DNA of 64,000 nucleotides from Dyella_A sp035685805 (GCF_035685805.1 NZ_DASSAB010000033.1:1-64000), one strand, 5' to 3'; shown: positions 42,832 through 51,098, counted from the first letter of the stretch. Numbers and translations are program-made. Notes: a model not told the origin generated them from the sequence alone.

Positions 42832-44789
42832 TTGAGTTTCAGACGCAGGTCGATCGAGAGGCTGCGGCCGATGCGATCGCCGGACACGCGCTCCTGATGC
42901 CAGTCGTGCAGCAGGTTGGTGCCGATCAGCGCGACATCCAGTGTGTCGCTGGCCCGCCAGGCCAGCCGCGCATCGAGTTCCACATAGCCAGGCAGGTGGG
43001 GCTCGGGCAAGGCGGCGACTTCACGCACGTTGGCGTCCAGCATCCACCGATCGGAAAGATTCATGCTGGAGCGGATGAAACCGTAGTGGCGCGGATCGTT
43101 GCCGGCCTGGGAAACACCGAGCAAGCCGCTGGCGCCGCTCTTGAAATGGAACCGCTGGCGTTGCGCAGTGATGCCGGCGCTCAGTCGCCACCAGTCATTG
43201 ACCTCATAACTGCCCCAGGCCTCCACCCCGTAACTGTGCCCGGCCATGCCATTTCCCCACAGCAGCGGCAGGCCGGCGGGAGAGAATTCGATGCTCTTGA
43301 GGTCGTCGTACGCGTGGTAGAAGCTCGCCAGCGACAGCGTCGCGCGGGTGGCGAACTGCATCCGCCAGCCGGCTTCGAAGGCGGTGAGTTTTTCGCGCCG
43401 GAAATGCGGGTTGCCGACCAGGAACGGCTGGGAACCGACCTGTTCGACAACGTCCTCGTCGAAAGGTGTTGGCGTACGCACGGCGCGCGAGGCGGCGGCC
43501 CACAGCGACTGCTGCCCGGTGGCGGCCCAGGACATTCGCACACTCGGCATCAGCGAGACGCCCGAGTACGGGTCGTTCTCCGCCTTCAGCCCCAGCGTCA
43601 ACTGGGTGTGCGGCGACAGCGCAACCTGGTCCTGCACGAACGCATTCGCCAGGTTCTGCGTGTTGACGGCCGGGTCCCACAGAAGGGAGTTGGCGATGCC
43701 GATGCGCGGGATGATCTTGTAGTGGTAGATGCGGTCGCCGATGCCCCAGGTGAGCTTGTGCTTGCCGGCGACGGCAAGATCCTGCTGCAGTTCGATGTCG
43801 CCGGTGTCCAGGTAGAAGCCGCCACCGCTGGCATCGGCCCAGCGATGCACGTGGTCATAGTAGGCCTGCAACTGAATGCTGGAGGCCTCGCTGGCGCGCC
43901 GCCAGCGCACCAGCACGCTGCCCCCGGCGTTGCGCCGGTCCGTGGTGCCAGACTGCCCCTCGCGGCCTTGATGCAGGTAGCCCTGCGCCATCAGGGTGTC
44001 CGCCGGACCCAGCTCCCAGTCCAGCCGGGCGCCGGCCTGCTGCTGATGGCTGCCGTTGCGGGCGTCATTGACTGCCTGGTCGTCGAAAGCGTCCACGTGC
44101 AGGTCACGCGCATAGACCCGGTAATGGGCGCTGTCGCCAAGCGCGCCGCCGTACTGCACCGCCGCGCTGTGCTGCAGGTTGCCGACACTGGCGGTGATGA
44201 CCGTGCCGGTAGTTGTCGCAGCATCGCGGGTAATGATGTTGATTACCCCGTTGACCGCGTTGGCGCCCCACAGCGCGCCGCCCGGGCCGCTGATGACCTC
44301 GATGCGCTCGACGTTCTCCGGCAGCACGTACTGGTCATCCCAGTACATGCCCGAGAAAATCGGCGAGTACACGCTGCGGCCATCGATCAGCACCAGCAGC
44401 TTGTTCGGGAAGTTCTGCGCCGCGTCACTGCCGCTGAGGCCTCGTGCAGCAATCACGTAGTCGCTCGGGCTAGTCCGGAACACCTCCAGGTTGGGCGCCA
44501 GCCGCAGGGCCTCGGGCAGGTTGCGTGCGCCGGAGCGGATGATGTCGTCATGGCTGATGACGTAGACCGACGAAGGTGCCGTGGCGAGCGGCTGCGGGCG
44601 CTTGGCAACCGAGGACACCAGCACATTCCCCAGGTCCTCGATGGACAGGCGGCTGAGATCCTGCGGCCCCACGTCTGCCATGGCCGGTTGCAGGCCCATG
44701 GCGAACATGGCCAGCAATGCGCCACGACGCCGCCCGCGCGGTGCGCAGCGGCCGCTGTTGCATTGATGAGTAAAGTTTGAGCAGCGCAT
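42828..44789 (-). CDS. TonB-dependent receptor, first gene of the YfiR-kinase-receiver operon
   Basis: A 653-residue outer-membrane receptor. The signal is MRCSNFTHQCNSGR-type with hydrophobic GALLAMFAMGLQPAMA. The short segment DLSRLSIEDLGNVLVSSVAKRPQ leads into a plug (VYVISHDDIIRSGARNLPEAL, VLIDGRSVYSP, RIEVISGPGGALWGANAVNGVINIIT in part). The barrel contains RYSF-type repeats and ends LSIDLRLKLK, without the usual terminal Phe. It resembles the small receptors found with YfiR genes, possibly a signal receptor rather than a nutrient importer. The ATG at 44789 is preferred to one eight codons upstream. Confidence 0.88.
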   Translation of the reverse strand: MRCSNFTHQCNSGRCAPRGRRRGALLAMFAMGLQPAMADVGPQDLSRLSIEDLGNVLVSSVAKRPQPLATAPSSVYVISHDDIIRSGARNLPEALRLAPNLEVFRTSPSDYVIAARGLSGSDAAQNFPNKLLVLIDGRSVYSPIFSGMYWDDQYVLPENVERIEVISGPGGALWGANAVNGVINIITRDAATTTGTVITASVGNLQHSAAVQYGGALGDSAHYRVYARDLHVDAFDDQAVNDARNGSHQQQAGARLDWELGPADTLMAQGYLHQGREGQSGTTDRRNAGGSVLVRWRRASEASSIQLQAYYDHVHRWADASGGGFYLDTGDIELQQDLAVAGKHKLTWGIGDRIYHYKIIPRIGIANSLLWDPAVNTQNLANAFVQDQVALSPHTQLTLGLKAENDPYSGVSLMPSVRMSWAATGQQSLWAAASRAVRTPTPFDEDVVEQVGSQPFLVGNPHFRREKLTAFEAGWRMQFATRATLSLASFYHAYDDLKSIEFSPAGLPLLWGNGMAGHSYGVEAWGSYEVNDWWRLSAGITAQRQRFHFKSGASGLLGVSQAGNDPRHYGFIRSSMNLSDRWMLDANVREVAALPEPHLPGYVELDARLAWRASDTLDVALIGTNLLHDWHQERVSGDRIGRSLSIDLRLKLK

Positions 44790-44858
44790 GAATCTGGTTC
44801 CCCGAACCTGCACTCAGCGTTGTCCGCTCAGCAACCTGCCGGCAACTACCGTTGAGGT

Positions 44859-44869
44859 GGGTAGTACCC
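44859..44869. repeat. Small inverted repeat in the TonB operon / hemJ divergent region
   Basis: GGGTA-G-TACCC is perfect. It lies 70 bases upstream of the TonB receptor start and 217 before hemJ. A TATAGT box on the minus strand (44899-44894) could be a -10 of the operon. The rest of 44790-45085 shows no gene. Confidence 0.25.
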
Positions 44870-45085
44870 GCAAGCTACGAGCGACAAACCGGCACTATAA
44901 GGGAACCGCGGTGCAGCAATTCTGCGTCATGCGCTCAAAATTGGGCTGCGGCGTGCGTACCGCAGTCAGGCACAAATGGGCCGCCGGGTCGAGGCGGACC
45001 GGATTTTCTACTGGCACGCTGCCGCCGTGTTCGCTCCAGCACCGCAGCTGCGCCACAATGAGCAGTCTCTTCCTTGGGCCCCCGC

Positions 45086-45535
45086 ATGACCTACCTCTGG
45101 ATCAAGTCGTTTCATCTTCTGTTCGTGATCGCGTGGATGGCGACGGTGTTCTACCTGCCGCGCATCCTGGTGAACGTGGCCGAGGCGGGGGGCGATGCGG
45201 CGGTGCGTGCGCGGCTGCAGCTGATGGGGCGGCGGCTGTACAAGTTCGGCCACAATATGTTCGGCATCGCGTTCGCATTCGGACTCGTACTGTGGCAGGG
45301 CTGGCGGGTGTGGCCGGCGGCCCTGCCCAATGTCACTGCGGGGATGCACTGGATCGACGCCAAGCTGGGGCTGGTGGCGGTGTTGCTGGCCTATTTCATC
45401 GCATGCGGGCGGCTGCTCAAGGGCAGCGAGCAGGGGCGCACCTTGCCCTCATCCAGGGCGCTGCGCTGGCTGAACGAGTTGCCGGTACTGGTGTTGCTCG
45501 CGGTGATTTTCCTGGTGCTGGCCAAGCCGTTCTAG
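45086..45535 (+). CDS. hemJ: HemJ-like protoporphyrinogen IX oxidase (CopD superfamily)
   Basis: A 149-residue membrane protein with four spans. The conserved histidine is His10 (WIKSFHLLFVIAWMA); others lie in RLYKFGHNMFGIAF. The end of the family, WLNELPVLVLLAVIFLVLAKPF, is present in full. HemJ oxidises protoporphyrinogen IX in bacteria lacking HemG and HemY. The ATG at 45086 is 12 bases after an in-frame TTG. Confidence 0.9.
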   Translation: MTYLWIKSFHLLFVIAWMATVFYLPRILVNVAEAGGDAAVRARLQLMGRRLYKFGHNMFGIAFAFGLVLWQGWRVWPAALPNVTAGMHWIDAKLGLVAVLLAYFIACGRLLKGSEQGRTLPSSRALRWLNELPVLVLLAVIFLVLAKPF

Positions 45536-45699
45536 GTCTACGCAGCAAGACCTCGGGTCCGGGCGTTGCTGCCGCCATGAAGGCGGTAGCGCACGATGCG
45601 GGTGCTCGAGCACGACCGTCCGCTCGCCTTGCACCGAGCGATGCGTCGACCAGCCAGGCGTGGGCAGTGCCGGTTGGAGCAGGACGACCCCTCGCGGGA

Positions 45700-46385
45700 T
45701 ACCGTGGGTCTGCCGGCCATGCCGGCAAAGCCGAGTGCCGAGCGAACCATTTCGCACCGAGCCACCACAGCAACGCCCAGGCCGCAGCGGTGGTCCAGCC
45801 GGCGATCACGCCAGTCGGCCAGTGCACGACGAGATAGACCCGGCTGATACTCAAAAGGGCCGCAAGCGCGCAGGACGGGCTCATTCAGATAGATCTTCAG
45901 ACCGGGCGTGGCGACGGTTTCGGCGAGCAGCGATTCCAGGTCAGGTAGACCATCGCGCGTCCGCTGCGAAAGCTGGCGGTGACCACTAGGTCACCGTGCG
46001 GAAACAGCTGCGGGCGGGGGCGATGGAAGCCCTGTTTGAGCAGGCGGGCGGCGAGCGCACCCCGGTGATGGCCTGCGCCACGAACGGCCCCGGGCCGTGC
46101 CGGCATGCGAGCAGCAGAAAGAGGATCACCGCCAGCACCAGCCACCCCAGCAGGGTCACGCTGCCCGGCGCGGCCATGTCGCGGGTGGCGTCCTGCGGCC
46201 ACGCCGGCCCCGGCGGCGTCTCTGGATGGCCGGCCACCCGCATCGACAGCAGCATCAATTGGCCCAGGTGTCGGTTGTCGCCTTCGACCATTTCGCCGGC
46301 CGTCCCGATGAACACCCACAGTGCCCGGCGATCACCGCAAGCAGCGCCAGCAGTCGTGGTTCGATGCGTTGGGTGAGATGGCCCA
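45700..46385 (-). pseudogene. Decayed PAP2-family phosphatase
   Basis: Pieces of one PAP2 phosphatase lie in order on the minus strand. One frame gives IEPRLLALLAVIAG (about 46377-46325). A second gives VFIGTAGEMVEGD and RDMAAPGSVTLLGWLV. A third gives LLKQGFHRPRPQLFPHGD and TASFRSGRAMVYLT (the KxxxxxxRP and SGH sites; the histidine is Arg here), then two in-frame stops at 45897-45899 and 45885-45887, then SRVYLVVHWPTGVIAGW, the third PAP2 motif. Two frameshifts plus two stops mean it cannot make the full protein. The space between hemJ and the epimerase holds nothing else. Confidence 0.85.
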
Positions 46386-46463
46386 GGGCGCTGCTCGGTC
46401 TGGGTGCTACTGCTGGTGGGTTTCCGAAGCACGTCGACCGGGCTGCGCAAATCGCCCCGGCGA

Positions 46464-47471
46464 TCAGCTGCCGTGATAGGCGCGGTACCACTCCACGAAG
46501 CGCGCCACGCCCTCCTCGATGGGCGTGCCGGGACAGTAGCCGACGTCGCGGCGCAACGCCGATACGTCGGCCCAGGTGTCCGGGACGTCGCCCGGCTGCA
46601 TCGGCAGCAAACGCTTTTCCACCGTGCGGCCCAGTGCCTGCTCCATCAGTTCGATGAAGCGCAGCAGTTGCACCGGCTGATCGTTGCCGATGTTGTAGAC
46701 CCGATAGGGTGCCAGCGAGGTGCCGGCGTTCGGCTGCATCGGGTCGTATGCGGGATCGGGCGTGGCCGGGTGGTCGAGGGTGCGGATCACGCCCTCGACG
46801 ATGTCGTCCACATAGGTGAAGTCGCGGCTGTGGTTGCCGAAGTTGAACACGTCGATCGGCTCGCCCCGGCTGATGCGGTCGGCGAACAGCATCGGCGACA
46901 TGTCCGGCCGACCCCACGGACCGTACACCGTGAAAAATCGCAGCCCCGTCGTCGGCAGCCCGTAAAGATGGCTGTAGGTGTGGGCCATCAGCTCGTTCGC
47001 CTTCTTGGTGGCGGCGTAGAGGCTGACCGGATGATCCACCGCGTCTTCGACGGCGAACGGCAGCTTGCGGTTGGCGCCGTAGACCGAGCTGGACGAGGCG
47101 TAGACGAGATGCTCCACCGCGTGATGCCGGCATGCCTCCAGGATGTGGGTGAACCCGACCAGGTTGCTGCTCACGTAGGCGTGCGGATTCTTGAGCGAAT
47201 AGCGCACGCCGGCCTGCGCCGCGAGGTTGACCACGCGCTGCGGCCGGAATCGGGAAAATGCGCTTTGCACGGCATCGGCATCGGCCAGGTCCGCACGCTG
47301 GTGGGTGTAAGCCGGATGCTGCGCGAACTGCGCCAGCCGGGCCTCTTTCAGTGCCGTGTCGTAGTAGTCGTTGTGATTGTCCAGACCCCACACTTCATCT
47401 CCGCGCGCCAGCAGCCGTTGCGCGAGCGCCGCCCCGATGAAGCCGGCGGTGCCGGTGACAAGAATACGCAT
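46464..47471 (-). CDS. NAD-dependent nucleotide-sugar epimerase (UDP-glucuronate 4-epimerase type)
   Basis: A 335-residue extended SDR. NAD site TGTAGFIG near residue 8; catalytic Ser in ASSSSVYG, Tyr and Lys in YAATKKANE. The sequences NHNDYYDTALKEARL, RFFTVYGPWGRPDMSPMLFA and YVDDIVEGV match the capsular GAE family (UDP-GlcA to UDP-GalA). It supplies uronic acid for polysaccharide or LPS. The ATG at 47471 is 14 codons inside a longer frame. No other surface-polysaccharide gene is adjacent. Confidence 0.88.
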   Translation of the reverse strand: MRILVTGTAGFIGAALAQRLLARGDEVWGLDNHNDYYDTALKEARLAQFAQHPAYTHQRADLADADAVQSAFSRFRPQRVVNLAAQAGVRYSLKNPHAYVSSNLVGFTHILEACRHHAVEHLVYASSSSVYGANRKLPFAVEDAVDHPVSLYAATKKANELMAHTYSHLYGLPTTGLRFFTVYGPWGRPDMSPMLFADRISRGEPIDVFNFGNHSRDFTYVDDIVEGVIRTLDHPATPDPAYDPMQPNAGTSLAPYRVYNIGNDQPVQLLRFIELMEQALGRTVEKRLLPMQPGDVPDTWADVSALRRDVGYCPGTPIEEGVARFVEWYRAYHGS

Positions 47472-47653
47472 GGCGTCGGTTCCCTGAGGCGAAGCGGCGA
47501 TTCTATCGCCCACCTGACGGACGTGGTCTTTGCGGTGTGAAAGGAGGCGCCCCAGGGCACCTGTTCCGGCGCATTTTCTCGGCTAGACTAGGTATCTGCT
47601 TCGATCTTCCTGCCAAGGTGGCTCGCGTGCCAAACGCCGGCCGAGTGTGCGAC

Positions 47654-47680
47654 ATGTCCACTACCTCCCGCCCACGCTGA
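47654..47680 (+). CDS. Putative thrS leader peptide, eight residues with two adjacent Thr codons
   Basis: ATG TCC ACT ACC TCC CGC CCA CGC TGA encodes MSTTSRPR. Two consecutive Thr codons sit before a downstream terminator and threonyl-tRNA synthetase. The ribosome-binding site is weak (GAG nine bases upstream). The stop codon abuts the first antiterminator strand at 47681. As a short ORF it could occur by chance; its position and Thr codons are the argument. Confidence 0.5.
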   Translation: MSTTSRPR

Positions 47681-47710
47681 CTTTTTCCACGCCTTGTCAT
47701 CAGGAAAAGG
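47681..47710 (+). promoter_or_regulatory. Putative antiterminator hairpin of the thrS leader
   Basis: CTTTTTCC (47681-47688) can pair with GGAAAAGG (47703-47710) in eight pairs, one of them G-U. This would use up bases 47705-47710, needed by the terminator stem. The two folds exclude each other. Confidence 0.5.
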
Positions 47711-47727
47711 GCGTCCAGCCCTTTTTT
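47705..47727 (+). terminator. Rho-independent terminator 21 bases before thrS (attenuator)
   Basis: AAAAGGGC and GCCCTTTT pair around GTCCA, with six T residues from 47722. No gene ends just upstream on this strand, and too little room remains for a separate promoter before the thrS start codon. It is therefore best read as an attenuator. Confidence 0.75.
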
Positions 47728-47747
47728 GCTTTCAAAAGAGACTTTTC

Positions 47748-49649
47748 ATGATCGAGATCACCCTTCCCGACGGCAGCAAGCGGCCGTTCGAGCATCCCGT
47801 GAGCGTGCAGGACGTGGCCGCCTCCATTGGCGCCGGACTGGCCAAGGCCACTTTGGCCGGCAAGGTCGACGGCAAGCTCGTCGATGCCGGCTTCCCGATC
47901 GATCACGACGCCAGCCTGCAGATCGTCACCGACAAGAGCCCGGAGGCGCTGGAGATCCTGCGTCATTCCACTGCGCACCTGATGGGCCAGGCAGTGCAAC
48001 GGCTGTACCCGGGCGCGCAGGTCACCATCGGCCCGGTGATCGACAACGGCTTCTACTACGACTTCGCCTACGAGCGGCCTTTCACCCCGGAAGACCTACC
48101 GAAGATCGAGGCCGAGATGCACAAGATCGTTGCCGAGCAATTGCCGGTGACGCGCAGCGTGAAATCGCGCGACGAGGCCGTGGCGTTCTTCCGCGGTCTG
48201 GGTGAGGAGTACAAGGCGCAGATCATCGAGTCGATTCCGGCCAGCGAGGATCTGTCGCTTTACTCCCAGGGCGAATTCACCGACCTGTGCCGCGGCCCGC
48301 ACGTGCCCAACACCGGCAAGCTGCGTGCGTTCAAGCTGATGAAGGTGGCGGGCGCCTATTGGCGGGGCGATTCCAACAACGCGATGCTCACCCGCATCTA
48401 CGGCACCGCCTGGCTGAACGACAAGGATCTGAAGGCCTACCTGCATCAGTTGGAAGAGGCTGAAAAGCGCGATCACCGCAAGATCGGCAAGGCGTTGAAT
48501 CTGTTCCACCAGCAGGAAGAAAGCCCGGGGATGGTGTTCTGGCATCCCAAAGGCTGGGCGATCTGGCAGCAGGTTGAACAGTACATGCGCGACGTCTACC
48601 GCAAGAGCGGCTATCAGGAAGTGCGTTGCCCGCAGGTGCTGGACGTGTCGCTGTGGAAGCGGTCCGGCCACTGGGACAATTACGCCGAGAACATGTTCTT
48701 CACCGAGTCGGAGAAGCATACGTACGCGCTGAAGCCGATGAACTGCCCCGGCCATGTGCAGATCTTCAACACCGGCCTGCACAGTTACCGCGAGTTGCCC
48801 ATTCGTTACGGGGAGTTCGGCGGATGCCACCGCAACGAGCCGTCCGGTGCACTGCACGGCATCATGCGCGTGCGTGCGTTTACCCAGGACGATGGCCATA
48901 TCTTCTGCACCGCCGAACAGATCGAGTCCGAAGTCACCGCCTTCCACCAGCAGGCGATGGCGGTGTACGGCGACTTCGGCTTCGAAGACATCGCGTTGAA
49001 GATCGCACTGCGTCCAGACAAGCGCATTGGCACTGACGCGGTCTGGGATCGGGCCGAGGCCGCGCTGCGCGCGGCGCTGTCGGCCGCCGGCGTGCAGTGG
49101 GAAGAGCTGCCGGGCGAAGGAGCCTTCTATGGCCCGAAGATCGAGTACCACATGAAGGACTCGATCGGTCGGGCATGGCAGGTGGGCACCATGCAGGTCG
49201 ATTTCATGATGCCGGAGCGCCTGGGCGCCGAGTATGTCGACGAAAACTCGCAGCGCCAGCACCCTGTGATGCTGCATCGCGCCATCGTCGGTTCCATGGA
49301 GCGCTTCATCGGCATCCTGATCGAGCACCACGCAGGCCTGCTGCCGCCGTGGCTGGCGCCGGTGCAGGCGGCGGTGTTCAGCATTACCGACGCCCAGGCG
49401 GATTATGTCGCTGAGGTAACGCAAGCCCTTGTCGACAAAGGTTTCCGGGTAGAGGCCGATTTGCGCAACGAGAAGGTCGGCTATAAAATCAGGGAGCATA
49501 CGATCCAGAAAGTGCCGTACCTGCTTGTCGTTGGTGATCGCGAGAAGGAGGCCGGTGCCGTTTCTGTGCGTACCCGTTCGGGGGAAGATCTCGGCAGCAT
49601 GCCGCTGGCCGACTTCATCGAACGTCTGCAGGCCGAGACGCGCCGTTGA
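47748..49649 (+). CDS. thrS: Threonyl-tRNA synthetase
   Basis: A 633-residue class II synthetase. N-terminal TGS domain (MIEITLPDGSKRPFEHPVSV), the SAD editing domain (HSTAHLMGQAVQRL, DNGFYYDFAYE, TDLCRGPHVPNTG), the class II catalytic core (MNCPGHVQIFNTGLHSYRELP in part, RNEPSGALHGIMRVR) and the anticodon-binding domain. ATG 47748 gives the family start; AGAGAC precedes it. It heads the thrS-infC-rpmI-rplT-pheST-ihfA block. Expression is probably controlled by the upstream attenuator. Confidence 0.97.
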   Translation: MIEITLPDGSKRPFEHPVSVQDVAASIGAGLAKATLAGKVDGKLVDAGFPIDHDASLQIVTDKSPEALEILRHSTAHLMGQAVQRLYPGAQVTIGPVIDNGFYYDFAYERPFTPEDLPKIEAEMHKIVAEQLPVTRSVKSRDEAVAFFRGLGEEYKAQIIESIPASEDLSLYSQGEFTDLCRGPHVPNTGKLRAFKLMKVAGAYWRGDSNNAMLTRIYGTAWLNDKDLKAYLHQLEEAEKRDHRKIGKALNLFHQQEESPGMVFWHPKGWAIWQQVEQYMRDVYRKSGYQEVRCPQVLDVSLWKRSGHWDNYAENMFFTESEKHTYALKPMNCPGHVQIFNTGLHSYRELPIRYGEFGGCHRNEPSGALHGIMRVRAFTQDDGHIFCTAEQIESEVTAFHQQAMAVYGDFGFEDIALKIALRPDKRIGTDAVWDRAEAALRAALSAAGVQWEELPGEGAFYGPKIEYHMKDSIGRAWQVGTMQVDFMMPERLGAEYVDENSQRQHPVMLHRAIVGSMERFIGILIEHHAGLLPPWLAPVQAAVFSITDAQADYVAEVTQALVDKGFRVEADLRNEKVGYKIREHTIQKVPYLLVVGDREKEAGAVSVRTRSGEDLGSMPLADFIERLQAETRR

Positions 49650-49691
49650 CGGCGCGCCCGGTTCAATAACAATTTTCTGGAGGATAGTGGT

Positions 49692-50216
49692 ATCGCAACC
49701 ACCGACAGCAAGGGCAATCGCCGCAACCTCGAGATCCGCGTTCCGCGGGTCCGCGTGATCGGCGTCGATTCCGAACAGCTTGGCATTCTCACCCGTGACG
49801 AGGCCTTGGCCCTGGCGCAGGAAGCAGGCATGGATCTGGTCGAGATCCAGCCGAACGGCGATCCGCCGGTCTGCCGCATCATGGATTACGGCAAGTTCAA
49901 GTTCGAAGCCCAGAAGAAGGCTTCCGCCGCCAAGAAGAAGCAGAAGCAGGTCGAGATCAAGGAAGTGAAGTTTCGCCCCGTGACCGACGTGGGCGACTAC
50001 CAGATCAAGCTGCGCAACATGCTCCGCTTCCTGGAAGAGGGCGACAAGGTCAAGGTCACCATCCGCTTTCGCGGCCGCGAGATGTCCCATCAGGATCTGG
50101 GCCAGAACCTGGCCAAGAAGATCCAGGAAGACGTCGGCGAGAACGGTCAGGTTGAATCGTTCCCGCGTCTCGAGGGGCGCCAGATGGTCATGATGATCGG
50201 GCCGAAGAAAAAGTAG
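49692..50216 (+). CDS. infC: Translation initiation factor IF-3, with an ATC start codon
   Basis: A 174-residue factor that keeps the 30S subunit free and checks start codons. The frame reads ATC GCA ACC ACC GAC, then KGNRRNLEIRVPRVRVIG, a full IF-3 N-terminus. GGAGGA lies seven bases before the ATC, and no ATG/GTG/TTG exists upstream in frame; a GTG at 49755 would delete 21 conserved residues. E. coli infC uses AUU, which IF-3 itself discriminates against, giving autoregulation. The C-domain ends QMVMMIGPKKK. Confidence 0.93.
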   Translation: MATTDSKGNRRNLEIRVPRVRVIGVDSEQLGILTRDEALALAQEAGMDLVEIQPNGDPPVCRIMDYGKFKFEAQKKASAAKKKQKQVEIKEVKFRPVTDVGDYQIKLRNMLRFLEEGDKVKVTIRFRGREMSHQDLGQNLAKKIQEDVGENGQVESFPRLEGRQMVMMIGPKKK

Positions 50217-50256
50217 GCGATCACGCGGCCGGTTCGCCCGGCGCGGACAGTGCAAT

Positions 50257-50280
50257 CGGCGGCCTTCGGGCCGCCGTTTT
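50257..50280 (+). terminator. Terminator-like hairpin after infC
   Basis: CGGCGGCC and GGCCGCCG pair around TTCG, followed by TTTT and then GCGTTTT. It separates infC from the next promoter. The rest of 50217-50524 holds that promoter and a probable leader for rpmI-rplT. Confidence 0.75.
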
Positions 50281-50398
50281 GCGTTTTCGCCCCGCGGCAC
50301 CGGGCATATGGCGCGCCGCGCTCTTGGGGTGGCAGGGCTTTCGGGCAACTGTTCCTGGCCTTTTCATCCGGCTACTGGTGCGCTGCCACATGCTTGCG

Positions 50399-50404
50399 TA
50401 TACT
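50399..50404 (+). promoter_or_regulatory. -10 box of the rpmI-rplT promoter
   Basis: TATACT is followed by TCGCGG. The 12 bases TATACTTCGCGG are identical to the tRNA-Val promoter. No good -35 is found at 17 bases. The leader to rpmI is about 115 bases and could hold the L20 autoregulatory site known in E. coli. Confidence 0.5.
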
Positions 50405-50524
50405 TCGCGGTTCGACCCGCTTGGAAGGGTCGTGCACCGATCGCGGCAGGACGGAAAGAGTGGCTCGATCCTTTGGATCATCGCCACCGCCAGATCAGTC
50501 AGAAACCGGATAAGGAGCATTTCC

Positions 50525-50722
50525 ATGCCCAAGATCAAGACCAACCGGGCGGCTGCGAAGCGTTTTCGCAAGACCGCGTCGGGCAAAATCAAGTGCGGTC
50601 ACGCCTTCAAGTCACACATCCTGACCAAGAAGTCGACCAAGCGTAAGCGCGGCCTGCGTGCCCCGAACCACCTGAAAGCGTGCGACACCAAGGGTGTAGC
50701 TCGCATGTTGCCGTACCTTTAA
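50525..50722 (+). CDS. rpmI: 50S ribosomal protein L35 (bL35)
   Basis: A 65-residue basic protein: MPKIKTNRAAAKRFRKTASG, then KRKRGLRAPNHLKACDTKGV, ending RMLPYL. Length and sequence match bL35 throughout. AAGGAG is seven bases before the ATG. Partner of rplT 16 bases downstream. Confidence 0.98.
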   Translation: MPKIKTNRAAAKRFRKTASGKIKCGHAFKSHILTKKSTKRKRGLRAPNHLKACDTKGVARMLPYL

Positions 50723-50738
50723 GGCGGGGAGATAAACC

Positions 50739-51098
50739 ATGGCTCGTGTAAAGCGTGGCGTTACCGCCCGTCGTCGTCACAAGAAAATCATTGGCCGCGC
50801 CAAGGGCTATTACAACGCCCGTCGCAAGGTCTTCCGCGTTGCCAACCAGGCCGTCATCAAGGCCGGTCAGTACGCCTACATCGGTCGCAAGCAGCGCAAG
50901 CGTCAGTTTCGCGCCCTGTGGATCGTGCGCATCAATGCTGCCGCACGTCAGTTCGGCATGTCGTACAGCCGTCTGATCAATGGCCTGAGCAAGGCCGGCA
51001 TCACGGTCGACCGCAAGGTGCTGGCCGACATCGCCGTGCACGACATCAAGGCATTCGGTGCCATCGCGGAAAAGGCGAAGGCCAGTCTGGCTGCTTGA
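50739..51098 (+). CDS. rplT: 50S ribosomal protein L20 (bL20)
   Basis: A 119-residue protein needed for 50S assembly. It starts MARVKRGVTARRRHKKIIG and contains RKQRKRQFRALWIVRINAAAR, split here for length; both are L20 hallmarks. L20 represses its own operon in E. coli. GGGGAG precedes the ATG. A strong hairpin follows before pheS. Confidence 0.98.
   Translation: MARVKRGVTARRRHKKIIGRAKGYYNARRKVFRVANQAVIKAGQYAYIGRKQRKRQFRALWIVRINAAARQFGMSYSRLINGLSKAGITVDRKVLADIAVHDIKAFGAIAEKAKASLAA

Noticed and set aside
47514..47747. T-box riboswitch for thrS
   Set aside because: No T-box sequence or specifier-loop layout is visible, and T-boxes are rare in gammaproteobacteria. The leader-peptide model fits better.
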